Shown here: positions 23,606-32,295 of the stretch, piece by piece
Position numbering within the stretch: the stretch's first letter is position 1
How the letters are laid out: every line of letters begins with the position of its first letter
Source of the DNA: Frankia sp. AgB32
GTDB taxonomy: Bacteria; Actinomycetota; Actinomycetes; Frankiales; Frankiaceae
Length of the DNA: 39,090 nucleotides
Assembly (NCBI RefSeq): GCF_023243045.1
Contig: NZ_JALKFX010000051.1
Coordinates: 9,178-48,267 of the forward strand
Direction: 5' to 3'
The notes under the pieces: model-generated
What the model was told of the DNA's origin: nothing
The model's input: the letters and a program-made list of their open reading frames with translations, nothing else
The model's database searches: none
Translations under genes and position numbers: made by a program

Positions 23606-24121
23606 CTAGCCCGCCCGTCGTTCGAGGATCCCGCGGACCAGCGTGGCCTGGCCGACATGCTGGAGATCGTCCGAGATGACGCTGACCAGCCGGACGCCGA
23701 GGGTGACGGGCGGTTCCCAGCGCTCGTCGACGACGCGGTCGAAGTCGCCGTCGGCGAGTGTCGACAGGTAGCGCACCGTCTGGTCGTGGACCGCCTCGTG
23801 ATATCCGACGAGCAGGTCGGGATCGGTGACACGCACCGCGTCCACGTCGGCCGAGGTGTGGCCGTAGCCGATGGACGCGGTGGGCAGTGTCAGCGCGAAC
23901 CGCGTCGCGAAGCCCGCCGCGGTCCAGACCTGCTCAACACCGGCGACCTCGGCGACATGGTCGTCCTGGACCCGGGTCAGGTGCCAGACCAGCCAGGCGA
24001 TCGAGTTGGCCGACCCGTCGATCCGCTCCGCGAGCTGGTCGGCGCGCAGCCCGGTGACGGCGTCACGCACCTCGTCCCGGATGCGTCCGAAGGCATCGGC
24101 AAGAAGATCGGAACCGTTCAA
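23606..24121 (-). CDS. DinB/DUF664-family protein
   Basis: 171 residues from a TTG at 24121, preferred because GGGGAGG lies seven bases upstream and nothing conserved precedes it. A four-helix-bundle DinB pattern is visible: SIAWLVWHLTRVQDDHVAEV near residue 45-64 supplies the first metal histidine, YHEAVHDQTVRYLS the middle region, and LQHVGQATLVRGILERR the last histidine. Members are metal-dependent thiol transferases or hydrolases, several using mycothiol or bacillithiol. Substrate unknown. Divergent from the SARP-type regulator. Confidence 0.82.
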   Translation of the reverse strand: MNGSDLLADAFGRIRDEVRDAVTGLRADQLAERIDGSANSIAWLVWHLTRVQDDHVAEVAGVEQVWTAAGFATRFALTLPTASIGYGHTSADVDAVRVTDPDLLVGYHEAVHDQTVRYLSTLADGDFDRVVDERWEPPVTLGVRLVSVISDDLQHVGQATLVRGILERRAG

Positions 24122-24260
24122 CGCGCGGCCTCCCCTGCCGTGATCGCGCTGCTCCCGGCGGAGCAGAAGCCGATCATAGGCGGCCGCGGACCGGGCCGCC
24201 GCGCCGCGGCGCCGGACAAACGCATCGACCTCAGGGTTCGCGGGCGGGCAGAATCGGGTC

Positions 24261-27200
24261 GTGCAGATCTGCGTGCTGGGCCCGCTGGCGGTCCAGACCG
24301 GATCCGGGGTCTCCGTGGCGACGGTTGATGTCGGTGGCTCCCGGCTGCGCACCCTGCTCATTCTGCTGGCGCTCGAACCCGGCCGGCTGGTGCCGGCGCA
24401 GCGGCTCATCTCCGGGCTGTGGGCCGCTGATCCGCCGACCGCGGCGACGGGCGCGCTGCAGGCGCTCGTCTCGAGGCTGCGCCGGACGGTGCCCGGGCTG
24501 CCGGTGGAGTTCCAGGCCGCCGGCTACCGGCTGGCCCTGCCCGCCGAGGCCGTCGACGCGGTGCGCTTCGAACGCCTCGTCGCCGACGGCCGGGAGGCGC
24601 TGCGCCGCGGCGACGACCCGCAGGCCGCCAAGATCCTGCGCGCCGCGATCGAGCTGTGGCGCGGGCCGCCGCTGGCCGATGTCGCGCACGCCCCGTTCGC
24701 CCGGGCGGTCATCGCGCGCCTGGAGGAACGCCGCCTCGCCGCCCTCGAGGGCCGCATCGAGGCCGACCTGCGCCTCGGCGGCGGCGCCGAGCTGGTGCCG
24801 GAGCTCGCCGAACTGGCCGCCGCCCACCCGCTGCGCGAATCGGTCACGGCCAGCCTGATGCGGGCGCTGTGTGCCGCCGGCCGGCCGGGGGCAGCTCTCG
24901 ACGCCTACGAACGGCTGCGGCGCCAGCTCGCCGACGAACTCGGCGCCGACCCCTCGGGCGAGCTGCGCGACCTGCATGCCACCGCCCTGGGCGGCGCCGG
25001 GCCGCCCTGGGCGGCGCCGCCGGCCCCCCCCCCCCCCCCCCCCCCCCCCGGGGGGGGCCGGGGGGGGGGGGGGGGGGGGCGGGCGGCCGGTCGGCCGGCT
25101 GGTGGCGAAGCCGAGGCCCGGATCGCGGATCGGGCCGACGGGGAGCCGCGTACCAATCTCCGCGCCCCCCTGAGCAGCTTCGTCGGCCGCAGCCGCGACG
25201 CCGAGCAGGTCCGGCGCCTCGTCGACGGTTCCCGGCTGGTCACCCTGGTCGGGCCGGGCGGCGCTGGCAAGACCCGGCTCGCGGTCGAGACGGCGCGGCG
25301 GCTGCTCGACGGCGGTGCGGACCAGCCGCTGTCCCTGCCGGACGGCGCCTGGCTGGTCGAGCTGGCGCCGATCACGGCCGCCCCAGACCTGCCGCAGGCC
25401 GTGTTCACCGCGCTCGGCCTGCGCGAACAGGTCATCCTGGGCGCGCTGCGGCTACGCGGGATGGTCGACAGCGATCCGTTGGAGCGCCTCGCCGCCACCC
25501 TCGCCGGGCGGCGGATGCTGCTTGTGCTGGACAACTGCGAACATCTGCTCGACCCGGTGGCGGCCCTCGCCGAGGAGGTGCTCGGCGCCTGCCCGCAGGT
25601 GCGGATCCTCGCGACCAGTCGGGAGCCGCTGGCGATCACCGGCGAGACGCTGTGGCCGGTGGAGCCGCTCGCGCTGCCCCCGGCGGAGCCCGCGCACCTG
25701 GTCGACCACGCGGCGGTGGCCCGCTATCCGGCTGTCCGGCTGTTCCTCGACCGGGCCGCCGCCGTCCGTCCCGGTTTCCGCCTCGCCGGCGGCCGGTCGC
25801 CCGCCGGCGCCGGCGACGATGGGACGCGGGCCGGTGACGATGGGACGCGGGCCGGCGACGATGGGACGCGGGCCGGCGCCGCGGACGAGGCGGGGGGCGC
25901 CCAGATCGCGGCGGTCGTGCGGATCTGCCGGGCACTCGACGGGATGCCGTTGGCGATCGAGCTGGCCGCGGCGCGGCTGCGGGCCATGACTCCCGAGCAG
26001 GTCGCCGCCCGCCTGGACGACCGTTTCCGCCTGCTGAGTTCCGGCAGCCGGACGGCCCTGCCTCGGCACCGGACCCTCGCCGCCGTGGTGTCCTGGAGCT
26101 GGGACCTGCTGGACGAGCCCGAACGCGTGCTCTGGCGCCGGTTGGCGATCTTCCCCGGCGGGGTGACCGCAGCCAGCGCCCGGGCGATCTGCGTGGACCC
26201 ACCCGCCGACCGCCCCGGGCCCGGGGCCGGTCGGATCGCGCACGACGACGTGCCCGACCTGTTGACGGCCCTCGTCGAGAAGTCCCTGCTGATCTGCGAC
26301 AGCGCGGACGGCGCGGCCACCCCGCGGTACCGCCAGCTGGAGACGATCCGCGAGTACGGCCTGCAACGCCTGGACGAGGCCGGCGAACGGGAGTGGCTGC
26401 GGGCCGCCCACGCCGAGCACTTCCTGCGGCTCGCCGAGCGCGCCGAGCCCGTGCTGCGCACCCGTGACCAGCTCGTCTGGCTGCGGCTGCTGGGCGTCGA
26501 GCAGGACAACCTGCATGCCGCGCTGCGCGGGGCGACGGCCGCCGGCGACGCGGCCACGGCGGTGCGGATGTCCTCGGCACTGGGCTGGTACTGGTGGTTG
26601 CGCGGGCAGCGACAGGAAGGCGCCCAGCTCGCCGATGCCGCGCTGAGCCTGCCGGGCGAGGCGCCACCGCTGGCCCGGGCGGCGGCCGGGGCGCTGGCTG
26701 CCCTCAACGCCTTCGACGGCTTCCAGGACGAGGTCACGGCGCTGCGCCTGCTGCGGCTGTCGGTGCGGGTGCGGGAGTCCAACGAGGGTGCCCTGCTCGG
26801 TCACCATCCGATCGTGCCGCTGCTGGGTGGTTTCCGGCTGATGCTGGAGCTCGGCCTCGTCGCCGACGAGCCGCTCAACGCGTTCCGTGCCTGCTTCGAC
26901 CTGCCCGATACCTGGACCAGGGCATTGGCCAGGGTCCTGTTCGCCTACATCAGCGCCAACCGGGGCGACGCGACGTTCCTCGAGGAGGCGGAGGTGCGGG
27001 CCGCGGAAGCGGTCGACCTGTTCGAGTCGATCGGTGAACGGTGGGGCACCGCGTTCGCCCACGGCGCGGTGGGGGAACTCGGGAACCTGCGGGGCGAGCA
27101 CGCGCTGGCGGTCGCGTCGTTCCGCCGGGGCTGCGCGCTCACCGCCGAGCTCGACTCCGCCGACGAGGCCGGCCAGTTCCAGATGAACCTGGTCGCGGCG

Positions 27201-27803
27201 GCGCTGGCGCTCGGTGACGTGCCGCAGGCCCGGGCGGCCCTGGACGATGCGCGCCGCATCGCGCGGCGGTCCGGCACCCCCGAGCTGCTCGCGGGCGTCG
27301 CCATCGCGGAGAGTGCGCTGGCCAGGTATCTCGGTGAGGTCGAGCGGGCCCGGGAGCTGATCCTGCCGGCGGCGGCGAGTGTCTGGCATCGCCACGGGGC
27401 GCCCCAGTTCAGAGCGGCGATGGGGACCAGCGTGGCGCTCGTCGAGCTGTCCTACGGCCGGGTCGACACGGCCCGTCCGATCCTGGCCGCCGCGCTCGCG
27501 GAGGCGGTCCGCGCGACCGACGCGCCGGCGACCGCCCGGGTGCTCGTCGGGGTCGCGCGGCTGTGCCTCTCGGACGGCGACGCCGAGCACGCGGCCGAGG
27601 TGGTGGGGGCCTGCGACCTCATCCGCCTCACCGGCGACCACGACCTGGCGGCGGTCGACCTCGCCGTGCGGGAGGCACTGGGGGAGCGCCGTTACGCCGA
27701 GGCGCTCGCCCGCGGCCGGTCGGTGCCGCTGAGTGCGGCGCTGGACCTGGCCCGGCTGCCGCCGGTCGCCTGGCCCCCGCCGCTGCCCGCCCCCGTCGGA
27801 TGA
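24261..27803 (+). CDS. SARP/AfsR-type transcriptional regulator with NB-ARC-like ATPase
   Basis: 1180 residues from the GTG at 24261. An OmpR-type winged helix (1-90; MQICVLGPLAVQ, RTLLILLALEPGRLVPAQRL) and a BTAD domain (about 95-245; AVRFERLVADGREALRRGDD, AYERLRRQLADELGADPSGE) form the SARP module. An abnormal linker of Pro then Gly (about 250-280) is encoded by a poly-C/poly-G tract. The STAND ATPase has Walker A GPGGAGKT (331-338) and Walker B LVLDNCEH (from about 421), then a winged helix, and a long TPR-like helical C-terminus (about 720-1180). Such regulators activate secondary-metabolite or resistance genes after ligand binding. The neighbouring convergent DrrAB/monooxygenase cassette is a plausible target. 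Three 21-bp repeats add DDGTRAG units inside the ATPase. Confidence 0.9.
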   Translation: MQICVLGPLAVQTGSGVSVATVDVGGSRLRTLLILLALEPGRLVPAQRLISGLWAADPPTAATGALQALVSRLRRTVPGLPVEFQAAGYRLALPAEAVDAVRFERLVADGREALRRGDDPQAAKILRAAIELWRGPPLADVAHAPFARAVIARLEERRLAALEGRIEADLRLGGGAELVPELAELAAAHPLRESVTASLMRALCAAGRPGAALDAYERLRRQLADELGADPSGELRDLHATALGGAGPPWAAPPAPPPPPPPPGGGRGGGGGGRAAGRPAGGEAEARIADRADGEPRTNLRAPLSSFVGRSRDAEQVRRLVDGSRLVTLVGPGGAGKTRLAVETARRLLDGGADQPLSLPDGAWLVELAPITAAPDLPQAVFTALGLREQVILGALRLRGMVDSDPLERLAATLAGRRMLLVLDNCEHLLDPVAALAEEVLGACPQVRILATSREPLAITGETLWPVEPLALPPAEPAHLVDHAAVARYPAVRLFLDRAAAVRPGFRLAGGRSPAGAGDDGTRAGDDGTRAGDDGTRAGAADEAGGAQIAAVVRICRALDGMPLAIELAAARLRAMTPEQVAARLDDRFRLLSSGSRTALPRHRTLAAVVSWSWDLLDEPERVLWRRLAIFPGGVTAASARAICVDPPADRPGPGAGRIAHDDVPDLLTALVEKSLLICDSADGAATPRYRQLETIREYGLQRLDEAGEREWLRAAHAEHFLRLAERAEPVLRTRDQLVWLRLLGVEQDNLHAALRGATAAGDAATAVRMSSALGWYWWLRGQRQEGAQLADAALSLPGEAPPLARAAAGALAALNAFDGFQDEVTALRLLRLSVRVRESNEGALLGHHPIVPLLGGFRLMLELGLVADEPLNAFRACFDLPDTWTRALARVLFAYISANRGDATFLEEAEVRAAEAVDLFESIGERWGTAFAHGAVGELGNLRGEHALAVASFRRGCALTAELDSADEAGQFQMNLVAAALALGDVPQARAALDDARRIARRSGTPELLAGVAIAESALARYLGEVERARELILPAAASVWHRHGAPQFRAAMGTSVALVELSYGRVDTARPILAAALAEAVRATDAPATARVLVGVARLCLSDGDAEHAAEVVGACDLIRLTGDHDLAAVDLAVREALGERRYAEALARGRSVPLSAALDLARLPPVAWPPPLPAPVG
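25024..25079. repeat. Extreme poly-C / poly-G tract in the SARP gene
   Basis: Twenty-six C (25024-25049), eight G (25050-25057), CC, then twenty G (25060-25079), coding Pro then Gly. The frame is intact as written. Such a run would be extremely slippery in replication and hard to sequence, so its exact length is unreliable. Confidence 0.9.
25815..25877. repeat. Three 21-bp repeats in the SARP ATPase region
   Basis: Three near-identical 21-mers (GACGATGGGACGCGGGCCGG plus C or T) coding Asp-Asp-Gly-Thr-Arg-Ala-Gly. Frame-neutral, placed in a variable loop of the NB-ARC domain. Confidence 0.93.
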
Positions 27804-27828
27804 GGACGCACCGTCGATCACGGGCTGA

Positions 27829-28827
27829 CTACCTGACGGCGGGAACGGCGCCGATCCGGGCGAACAGCGCCGACTCGTAGACCCGCAGCGCGGCCTCGAC
27901 GTCACCGGGCCGGTCGGCCAGCGCCACGGCCAACTCGGCGGCGTCGAGCATCCCCGCGTTCGCGCCGGCGTCGGCGAAGGGCGCACCGGGATGGGCCGCG
28001 TCGCCGAGCAGCGTGACGCCGGGCCGCCGCGGCCAGTGGAGGTTGGCGGGCAGCCGGTAGACCGCCCGCGCCAACGGCAGCGCGTCGCTTTCCCGGATGA
28101 GCGCGGACAGGCGGTAGTCCCAGCCGGTGAAGTGCCGGGCGAGGCGGTCGCGCAGCGCTGGCGCGGTGCGCCGCTGAACCGGGACGAGCTCGGTCCACCC
28201 GGCGGGGACGCGCAGCGCGACCTCGACCGCGACGCCCGCACCGACGCGGCGGGCGACCAGCCCCCGGTCCTCGGCGAACGCGCTGACGCCGCCGCCGACG
28301 AACGCGGCGAGCGCCGGGCAGCGGCGATCGACGTCGGACAGGTGGGTGGCGAACACGAACATGCCGGTGTAGTCGGGCTCGACGTCGACCAGGGCGCGAC
28401 GCACCCGCGACCAGGTGCCGTCCGCGCCGACGACCAGGTCGGCCGGCACAGCGCGGCCGTCGGCCAGCTCCACCAGGTGCCCGCCACCGGGGGCGGGGCG
28501 CACCGCGGTCACCGGCGCGTCCCAGACCACCCGGTCGGCGGGCAGCCCGGCGAGCAGCATGCGGCGCAGTTCGGCGCGGCTGACCCCGGGGCCTGGTTCC
28601 GGCACCCCGGCGATCTCCAGGGCGCGCAGCCCGACCTGCGCCCGCAGGTCCAGCGGGTGGCCAGGGGCGCCGCCGGCGTCGGCCGGTGGGGCGTCCAGCT
28701 CGTAGACGGCGGCGGCGAGGCCGCGCACGTGCAGGGCCCGGGCCAGGGTCAGCCCGCCGAGGCCACCGCCGACGATCACGATGCGTGGCGCCGGGGCGTG
28801 ACCGGCGCCGTGCGTGAGGGTGATCAT
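27829..28827 (-). CDS. FAD-dependent monooxygenase (TetX/PHBH-like)
   Basis: 332 residues. FAD-binding motifs of the class A flavoprotein hydroxylases are complete: IVIVGGGLGGLTLARAL (GxGxxG at 20-25), the DG motif VVGADGTWSRVRRA and the GD motif LLGDAAHPGAPFADAGANAG. The stretch GHPLDLRAQVGLRALEIAG resembles the FAD-contact segment of tetracycline-inactivating TetX. It would use NAD(P)H and O2 to hydroxylate a small aromatic compound, in the cytoplasm. The start lies four bases after the stop of the ABC permease, so it is the third gene of an exporter operon. A drug-modifying role is inferred from that linkage; many paralogues act in biosynthesis or catabolism instead. Confidence 0.88.
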   Translation of the reverse strand: MITLTHGAGHAPAPRIVIVGGGLGGLTLARALHVRGLAAAVYELDAPPADAGGAPGHPLDLRAQVGLRALEIAGVPEPGPGVSRAELRRMLLAGLPADRVVWDAPVTAVRPAPGGGHLVELADGRAVPADLVVGADGTWSRVRRALVDVEPDYTGMFVFATHLSDVDRRCPALAAFVGGGVSAFAEDRGLVARRVGAGVAVEVALRVPAGWTELVPVQRRTAPALRDRLARHFTGWDYRLSALIRESDALPLARAVYRLPANLHWPRRPGVTLLGDAAHPGAPFADAGANAGMLDAAELAVALADRPGDVEAALRVYESALFARIGAVPAVR

Positions 28828-28831
28828 CCGG

Positions 28832-29662
28832 TCAGACCTTCCGTTTGAAGGCGTTCACCGCCAGCGGCGCGAACACCGCGGCGATGCCGGCCGCCCACAG
28901 CAGCGAGTGCCACACCGGCGTCGCGACCGGGCCGGAGACCAGCAGTCCGCGGGTCGCGTCGGCGAGCGCGGTCACCGGGTTGACCTTGACGAACGCCTGT
29001 AGCCAGCCGGGCATCGTCGAGGTCTGCGCGAACGCGTTGCTGACGAACGTGAGCGGGAAGATCAGGGTGAACCCGAAGATCATCACCTTTTCCGGCTCGG
29101 ACACCAGCATGCCGACCAGGACGGCGATCCACGAGACGCTCAGCGCGAACAGGAGCACCAGCCCGAGGGCGGCCAGCGCGTCCAGCGGCCCCGTCTCGAC
29201 CCGGAAGCCGAGGATGTAGCCGAGGCCGAGCATCATCGCGATCGCCCAGGTCTGCTTGGCGAGGTCGGCGACGATGCGCCCGGCCAGCGGCGCCGAGCGG
29301 GCGATCGGCAGCGACCGCAGCCGGTCGAACACGCCCTTGGTGAGGTCGGTGTTCAGCCCGGTGCCGGTGTTCAGCGTGGTGAACAAGGTGTTCTGGACGA
29401 TGATCCCGGGCAGCGCGAACGTCAGGTAGGCATCGGTGGACCCGGCGATCGCCCCGCCGAAGACGTAGGTGAACAGCAGCAGGAACATCAGCGGTTGGAC
29501 GCTGAAGTCGAGCAGCTCCATCGGGTTGTGCTTGATCTGCACCAGGCTGCGCCAGGCCAGCGTACGGACGTGGCGCAGCGTGTCCAGCGGGCTGACCCGC
29601 GGGGGACCGGCCGGATCGAGCGCGCCGGCCTGGCCGGGCAGGGCGGTCGTCAGCGTCGTCAT
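28832..29662 (-). CDS. ABC-2 type exporter permease (DrrB-like)
   Basis: 276 residues with about six membrane spans (PLMFLLLFTYVFGGAIAG, IAMMLGLGYILGF, LGLVLLFALSVSWIAVLVGM, VMIFGFTLIFPLTFVSNAFA, LLWAAGIAAVFAPLAVNAF). The sequence FPLTFVSNAFAQTSTMPGWL followed by VNPVTALADATRGL is characteristic of the DrrB branch of ABC-2 permeases, which partner with DrrA ATPases to expel anthracyclines and other hydrophobic drugs. A strong AAGGAG precedes the ATG, and the stop of the ATPase gene lies between them. It pairs with the ATPase upstream and the monooxygenase downstream. Confidence 0.92.
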   Translation of the reverse strand: MTTLTTALPGQAGALDPAGPPRVSPLDTLRHVRTLAWRSLVQIKHNPMELLDFSVQPLMFLLLFTYVFGGAIAGSTDAYLTFALPGIIVQNTLFTTLNTGTGLNTDLTKGVFDRLRSLPIARSAPLAGRIVADLAKQTWAIAMMLGLGYILGFRVETGPLDALAALGLVLLFALSVSWIAVLVGMLVSEPEKVMIFGFTLIFPLTFVSNAFAQTSTMPGWLQAFVKVNPVTALADATRGLLVSGPVATPVWHSLLWAAGIAAVFAPLAVNAFKRKV

Positions 29663-29667
29663 GGGGG

Positions 29668-30708
29668 TCAGCTCCTTGTCGCCGCGGGGATCCGCGCGGC
29701 CGGCTCGGCGGCGGCGGGGTCGCCGTCGGCGTCGGGGGTGGAGGCGGTCTCGTCGGTGGCCGGGCGGCCGGTCAGGGCGAGGAAGACCTCGTCCAGGCTG
29801 GAGCTGCGCAGGGTGATCTCACCGACGGTCACGCCGGCGTCGTCGAGGCGGCGGACGACCGCGGGCAGCACCGCCGGGTCGGTGACCCGGGCGCTGATCA
29901 GGTTGCCCGCCACGTCCGGGCTGGCGCCCAGGATGTCCGCGACCGTCGCGACGACCAGCGGGGTGTCCTCGGCGTTCGCCGGGCGCACCGCCAGTGTCTG
30001 CGCGCCGGTCTGCTTCTTCAGCGCCTCGGGCGAGCCGTGGGCGATGATCCGGCCGTGGTCGACGACGGCGATGTCGTCGGCGAGCACGTCGGCCTCTTCC
30101 AGGTACTGGGTGGTGAGCAGCACGGTGACGCCGTGCTGGCTGACCAGGTTGCGCACGACGTCCCACATGCCGTTTCGGCTGCGTGGGTCCAGGCCCGTCG
30201 TCGGCTCGTCGAGGAAGAGCAGGCGGGGCCGGCCGACGAGGCTCGCGGCCAGGTCGAGACGCCGGCGCATGCCGCCGGAGAACGTCTTCGCCGGCCGGCC
30301 CCCCGCGTCCGTCAGGTCGAACTCGGCGAGCAGCTCCCGGGCCCGGGACTTCGCGTCCGCGCGGGACAGCCCGAGCAGCCGGCCGATCATGACCAGGTTC
30401 TCGGTGCCGGTGAGCATCTCGTCGACGGAGGCGTACTGGCCGGTGAGGCCGATGAGGCGACGGACCCGGTGGGCATCGCGCCGGATGTCGTAGCCGCCGA
30501 CGAGGGCAGTGCCCGCGTCGGCGGTGACCAGTGTCGCGAGGACGCGCACCGTGGTGGTCTTGCCGGCGCCGTTCGGCCCGAGCAGGCCGAAGACCGTGCC
30601 GGCGGGCACCTCCAGGTCGACGCCCGCCATCGCGGTCGTGTCGCCGAATCTCTTCACGAGGCCCTCGGCGACGATCGCGGAGGATGCGTGTTCGTCTGTG
30701 GCCGTCAT
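29668..30708 (-). CDS. ABC exporter ATPase (DrrA-like)
   Basis: 346 residues from the ATG at 30708 (an in-frame ATG at 30720 would add four). Walker A is GPNGAGKT (44-51), signature FSGGMRRR (143-150) and Walker B LLFLDEP (D167, E168). The DrrA-specific C-terminal domain follows, ending GVTVGEITLRSSSLDEVFLA. It powers the DrrB-like permease next to it. Neither ATG has a good ribosome site. The open frame continues upstream without a stop through the gutted aldo/keto reductase to its strong start at 31281, so translation may enter from there or the mRNA may be leaderless. Confidence 0.9.
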   Translation of the reverse strand: MTATDEHASSAIVAEGLVKRFGDTTAMAGVDLEVPAGTVFGLLGPNGAGKTTTVRVLATLVTADAGTALVGGYDIRRDAHRVRRLIGLTGQYASVDEMLTGTENLVMIGRLLGLSRADAKSRARELLAEFDLTDAGGRPAKTFSGGMRRRLDLAASLVGRPRLLFLDEPTTGLDPRSRNGMWDVVRNLVSQHGVTVLLTTQYLEEADVLADDIAVVDHGRIIAHGSPEALKKQTGAQTLAVRPANAEDTPLVVATVADILGASPDVAGNLISARVTDPAVLPAVVRRLDDAGVTVGEITLRSSSLDEVFLALTGRPATDETASTPDADGDPAAAEPAARIPAATRS

Positions 30709-30837
30709 GGCGCACAGCATGCCGGGTACCACTGACAAAACAGGGAGACGCGGCCCGGGCCGGCGGTCAGGGCCGTCCCGGCGCTGACAGGCCGCTGACA
30801 CGGCGCCGGCCGGCTGGCCTCGCCGTTGGACGGTCAC

Positions 30838-31281
30838 GCGGCGGCGGTGCTCGGGCAGCAGCGACGGGTTGCCCTCGTAGTGGTCGACCCCGGCGACGTC
30901 GGTGCCCGGCGGGACGACCTTGTCCTGGCGGACCAGATCGGTCAGCGCGCCGAGGCGGCGCAGGCTGTCCTCGACGGCCCGGATGATCCAACGCCGGGAA
31001 CCGCCACGGTGGTTGCGCTCGTCGCTCATCGCGTTGAAGCACTTCGTGGCCAGCACGACGTCGTCCCGCCGGTCCTTGATCGCCTTTCCGACGATCAGCT
31101 CGCTCTCGCCCTGGGAGTAGACGTCGGCGGTGTCGATGAAGTTGATCCCGCCGTCCAGTGCCCGGTTGATGATGCGGGCGCACTCGTCGTGGTCGGTGTT
31201 GCCGAAACCCCCGAACATCATCGCGCCCAGGCACTGCGTGCTGACCTCGACGCCGGTCCGGCCAAGCCTGCGATACCGCAT
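30838..31281 (-). pseudogene. Aldo/keto reductase with internal deletions
   Basis: Starts normally at 31281 behind AGGAGG with MRYRRLGRTGVEVSTQCLGA and DTADVYSQGE, LATK and SRRWIIRAVEDSLRRLG, so three of the four AKR catalytic residues (Asp50, Tyr55, Lys80) are present. It then jumps directly to ALTDLVRQDK, normally some 30 residues later, and again to VVPPGTDVAGVDHY, the extreme C-terminus of this subfamily. The catalytic His segment and most of the barrel are missing, so it cannot be an active reductase. Both deletions are in frame, and no stop occurs before the ABC ATPase gene. Either a decaying gene, or a gene recycled as a leader for the exporter. Confidence 0.8.
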
Positions 31282-32008
31282 CGGTGATCCTCCTGTGCTG
31301 GTGGCGGGTACCGGGCGGTCGCGTCCCGCCTGGCGGGGTCCGTGACCAGCGCATCACAGGACCCGTCGCCCGGAGAACCCGCCGCGGCCGGCCGGTGAAC
31401 CGCACGTCGCGAACGCGGGTCGCATGTGATTCGGCTCATATGGCGTTACGATCCGCGGTCCTCGTTCCGCCACTACCGGTCGGCTGACCGGCTGTCGCCG
31501 GGCTCGGGAAGGGTCGGCCGGCATTGTTCGCGCGATTCGTGTCCGGTGGCCGGGCGGCGCGGTCAGTCAGCCGGGACTGACAGGTTCTGGCGATAACCCA
31601 CGCTGGCTGGCCGTATCTGGCGAGGCGGCATCCGAGGTATGCGATCGCCCCTGCCGTCACCGCCGTCACCGCCGTCACGCTGGCGCGCGGCTCTGCGGCG
31701 AGTTCGTCGATGGGCGTCCGGACCCGGTCGGTGCCGCCGGGGCCGGATCTTGTTCGCAGGCGGCGATCCGCAGACGTGGCGAATTGGGCAGATGCGGCGG
31801 TCCACGCTGCTAGAGTCCGCATCTGCGCAGCTAGGTACAGCTTTTCCCGCAGCTTTGCGGTCGGAGGAAGCTCCGAGTGCGGAGCCTGCCCGCGCGGGCT
31901 CCCAGAGCCCGGACTGCGTTTCGTATTGATGATGTGCCGCAGCGTCGCCGCCATCAGTCTCAGGACTCTCCGTATCCAGAGTTTCGTAGCCAGGGGATGC
32001 TCGCATGA
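31282..32008. other. Gene-poor region
   Basis: About 730 bases with no convincing gene; frames that stay open here lack family signal and natural codon bias. It is less GC-rich than its surroundings near 31780-32000. It holds a 10-bp inverted repeat (31788-31826), a TCGGAG/CTCCGA hairpin near 31860-31876 and three tandem CGCCGTCAC units near 31650-31680. The left part carries the promoter of the aldo/keto reductase remnant. Confidence 0.5.
31788..31826. repeat. 10-bp inverted repeat
   Basis: GCAGATGCGG (31788-31797) pairs perfectly with CCGCATCTGC (31817-31826) across 19 bases in a gene-free stretch. Could be an operator, a small RNA stem or an element remnant. Confidence 0.5.
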
Positions 32009-32185
32009 TCGGTAACGGCACGGGCGGCGGCGGGTCGCCGGGACGCGGGCGGAGCCCCCGCCACCGGCCAGACGGTGAACCCCTCGACCTGGAGCGGGAT
32101 CGTCGCGGCCGGGGGCAGCCCGCCCGGCACCACCGCGGCCCACGCCTTCGCGATCTGCGCTGACAAGAACATCGGCGACGACTGA
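32009..32185 (+). pseudogene. 3' remnant of a secreted protein paralogous to the next gene
   Basis: An open frame without its own start reads TGQTVNPSTWSGIVAAGGSP then TTAAHAFAICADKNIGDD and a stop. This matches the repeat ends of the following secreted protein (AWSAVGWNGG ... TYAYAICSGSG and TDAWALCADDGV). The upstream half is missing, so it is the last module of a deleted tandem paralogue. Confidence 0.6.
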
Positions 32186-32295
32186 GCAACGCGGATCTCC
32201 TCCATCCGCGTGTGCCCCAAGCCCCCTCCCTGGGGATCCACCGCACCGCATCGACCTGTGGACGCTCCACCGGTCGAAATCGAAGGAGTAGCGAC

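Noticed and set aside
25452-28487. 1011-codon minus-strand open frame
   Set aside because: It runs antisense to the SARP gene and in a wrong frame of the monooxygenase; no coherent domains.
31650-31880. Riboswitch or structured RNA before the secreted protein genes
   Set aside because: Hairpins are present, but I could not match the conserved core of the c-di-GMP, c-di-AMP or other riboswitch classes I know.
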